Origin: Alphaproteobacteria bacterium
GTDB taxonomy: Bacteria > Pseudomonadota > Alphaproteobacteria > Rhizobiales > Xanthobacteraceae
Length of the DNA stretch: 8,419 nt
NCBI GenBank assembly: GCA_005884465.1
Contig: VAZH01000021.1
Span: 1-8,419 of the forward strand
Direction: 5' to 3'
Below, piece by piece: positions 7,188-8,419 of the stretch (positions are counted from its first letter, which is position 1; every line of letters starts with the position of its first letter). The translations under genes were made by a program, and so were the position numbers. The notes under the pieces were generated by a model. That model did no database searches, was not told the DNA's origin, and was given only the letters and a program-made list of their open reading frames with translations.

Positions 7188-8189
7188 CTAGAAATGGCTG
7201 TAGGAGAGGCGCGGCAGCGCTATCTCCCTGCCCTCGCCGTCCAAAAAGCTCGGAACTGACGACCCCGCGACAATCACCCCGATTGAACTCACGGCAACCC
7301 CGGCTTGACCTGCTGCCTGCACGAATGCCTCGAAGCTGTCTTCCGGGACCGTGCATAAAACCTCGTAATCGTCGCCGCCGGAAACGATCGCGTCGATCCC
7401 GGCGATACCGCGCGACAGCAATGCCGCAGCGGCCGGCGACAATGGAATGCTCGGCGCGTCGATGACCGCCGACACGCCCGACACCCCGCACAGTTTCGCG
7501 AGATCGCCTGCGAGACCATCGGAGACATCCATGGCCGCGCGAGCGTGATTGCGAACTGCCTTTGCGAGAGCGTTGCGCGGCTGCGGCACGCGATAGCGTC
7601 CGATCAGCATCGCCCTCGCCCCGGCGTCGTCGGCAAGCGCTGCGGCGACCGGGCCCCCCTTGAGAATATCGAGACCGAGCGCGGCATCGCCGATCGTCCC
7701 CGTCACCATGACGCGATCGCCGGGTTTCGCGCCGCTACGACGGACCATCTTGCCCGCGGGCACCCGCCCGAACGCCGCGATCGAGATCGTCAGCGGACCC
7801 GGCGTGGAAACCGTATCGCCGCCGAGCAGCGGGCAGCCGAACAGGCCGGCGTCCGAGCCAAGCCCGCGCGCGAACGGCGTCAGCCACGCATCGTCAGCGG
7901 CACGCAGCGCCAGCGTCAGCACGAAGCCGGCCGGTGTTGCGCCCTTGGCGGCAAGATCGGAGAGGTTCACCCGGAGCGCCTTGCGCGCGACCGTATCCGG
8001 TGGATCTTCTGCGAGGAAATGCACGCCCTCGACGATGGCGTCCGTTGTAACGACAATATCGTCGCCCGATGGCTTCAGGACCGCGGCATCGTCGCCAAGA
8101 TTGAACGCGCCGGGATCGGTCGCCAGCGGCTTGAAATATCGCGCGATCAGCGCGTCTTCACCGGATGTAGGTTGTTTGCCCTTCGTCAT
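7188..8189 (-). CDS. thiL: Thiamine-monophosphate kinase
   Basis: ThiL phosphorylates thiamine monophosphate with ATP to give thiamine diphosphate, the active cofactor; the enzyme is cytoplasmic and Mg-dependent. The 333 residues show the family motifs in order: GDDAAVL (32-38), TTDAIVEGVHF (48-58), NLSDLAAKGATP (75-86), LLGGDTVSTPG (121-131), RSGAKPGD (151-158), MDVSDGLAGDL (220-230) and GGDDYEVL (271-278). The aspartates that bind metal and nucleotide are all present. Length is normal. The ATG at 8189 has AGGA 7 nt upstream, and that AGGA belongs to an intergenic repeat arm. The gene follows nusB on the same strand, an order usual in alphaproteobacteria, but here 147 nt of mostly repeat DNA separate the two. 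Confidence 0.96.
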   Translation of the reverse strand: MTKGKQPTSGEDALIARYFKPLATDPGAFNLGDDAAVLKPSGDDIVVTTDAIVEGVHFLAEDPPDTVARKALRVNLSDLAAKGATPAGFVLTLALRAADDAWLTPFARGLGSDAGLFGCPLLGGDTVSTPGPLTISIAAFGRVPAGKMVRRSGAKPGDRVMVTGTIGDAALGLDILKGGPVAAALADDAGARAMLIGRYRVPQPRNALAKAVRNHARAAMDVSDGLAGDLAKLCGVSGVSAVIDAPSIPLSPAAAALLSRGIAGIDAIVSGGDDYEVLCTVPEDSFEAFVQAAGQAGVAVSSIGVIVAGSSVPSFLDGEGREIALPRLSYSHF

Positions 8190-8190
8190 C

Positions 8191-8310
8191 CCGTCATCCT
8201 GAGGTGCGAGCTCTTGCGAGCCTCGAAGGATGTACGGCCGAGAGGCCGCCGCAATGACACGCCCTCACCCTTCGAGGCCTCCGCTTCGCTACGGCACCTC
8301 AGGATGACGG
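8191..8310. repeat. Inverted pair of dispersed intergenic repeat units, locus 2
   Basis: This is the same repeat family as at 4686-4794, again as two facing units. The outer arms CCGTCATCCTGAGGTGC (8191-8207) and GCACCTCAGGATGACGG (8294-8310) are a perfect 17-bp inverted repeat. Inner GCCTCGAAGG (8220-8229) mirrors CCTTCGAGGC (8269-8278). The pair fills most of the nusB-thiL spacer and begins two bases before the thiL start codon. Confidence 0.88.
8197..8200 (-). promoter_or_regulatory. thiL ribosome binding site inside the repeat arm
   Basis: On the minus strand the repeat arm reads CTCAGGATGACGG and runs to one base before the thiL ATG. AGGA within it sits 7 nt from the start codon, at the ideal distance, and there is no other candidate site. 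Confidence 0.65.
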
Positions 8311-8336
8311 CTACGGCTAAAGCCATTGTATCACAC

Positions 8337-8419
8337 CTACCCACGCGAAAACTCGTCGCCGCGGAACCGGTGGGCGATCTGATCCAGCACCGCGTTCACC
8401 ATGCCGGTCTCGTCGCCAT
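8337..8419 (-). CDS. nusB: Transcription antitermination protein NusB, C-terminal end (partial)
   Basis: Only the last 27 codons are in the window; the rest lies beyond the right edge. The visible sequence ends MVNAVLDQIAHRFRGDEFSR plus Gly and TAG. The VNAVLDQIA helix is typical of the C-terminus of NusB, a small RNA-binding factor that works with NusE (S10) in antitermination of rRNA transcription. The position just upstream of thiL on the same strand, as in the ribH-nusB-thiL order of alphaproteobacteria, supports the call. With so few residues the assignment leans on context. Confidence 0.75.
   Translation of the reverse strand, partial: GDETGMVNAVLDQIAHRFRGDEFSRG

Noticed and set aside
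7660..8202. 180-residue plus-strand ORF antisense to thiL
   Set aside because: thiL motifs on the minus strand are complete; this frame is Ser/Ala/Pro-rich with no recognisable features.

Overview
The window is GC-rich chromosomal DNA. Its gene content and order fit an alphaproteobacterium of the Rhizobiales, most likely Bradyrhizobium, Rhodopseudomonas or a close relative. The main pointers are a cytochrome bc1 assembly chaperone divergent from a BamE lipoprotein, a nusB-thiL-hppA order on the minus strand, a single-gene Bug-type solute receptor, a hydrolase-cyclase fusion, and the hairpin-rich intergenic repeats typical of that group. Genus and species cannot be fixed from the sequence alone.

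Layout, left to right. (1) 1-1148: ubiquinol-cytochrome c chaperone (minus) and bamE (plus), transcribed apart from a 107-nt shared region. (2) 1149-1557: no intact gene. It holds what looks like the decayed N-terminus of an IS5-family transposase running back towards bamE, plus unexplained open sequence. (3) 1558-3252, minus strand: a 439-residue protein fusing an alpha/beta-hydrolase to a class III nucleotide cyclase. Two small overlapping open frames (83 and 44 codons) precede it with stop/start overlaps. (4) 3253-3647: two hairpin repeats and a possible promoter. (5) 3648-4649: a Tat-exported tripartite-tricarboxylate-type binding protein with a GTG start and no transporter genes beside it. 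(6) 4650-4859: an inverted pair of dispersed repeat units followed by a strong bidirectional terminator. (7) 4860-6980, minus: the membrane proton-pumping pyrophosphatase hppA. (8) 6981-7187: a hairpin followed by a T-run, either the thiL terminator or an hppA leader structure. (9) 7188-8189, minus: thiL, thiamine-monophosphate kinase. (10) 8190-8336: a second copy of the inverted repeat pair, whose edge supplies the apparent thiL ribosome binding site. (11) 8337-8419: the 3' end of nusB.

Most of the window is housekeeping: respiratory complex assembly, outer-membrane protein assembly, thiamine diphosphate synthesis, transcription antitermination and energy conservation from pyrophosphate. 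The accessory parts are the cyclase locus, the orphan receptor and the repeat-filled spacers. I see no convincing new multi-gene system. The best candidates for closer work are the small membrane protein/small ORF/hydrolase-cyclase cluster, where the cyclase has unusual substrate-site residues, and the repeat that has placed itself at the start of thiL.
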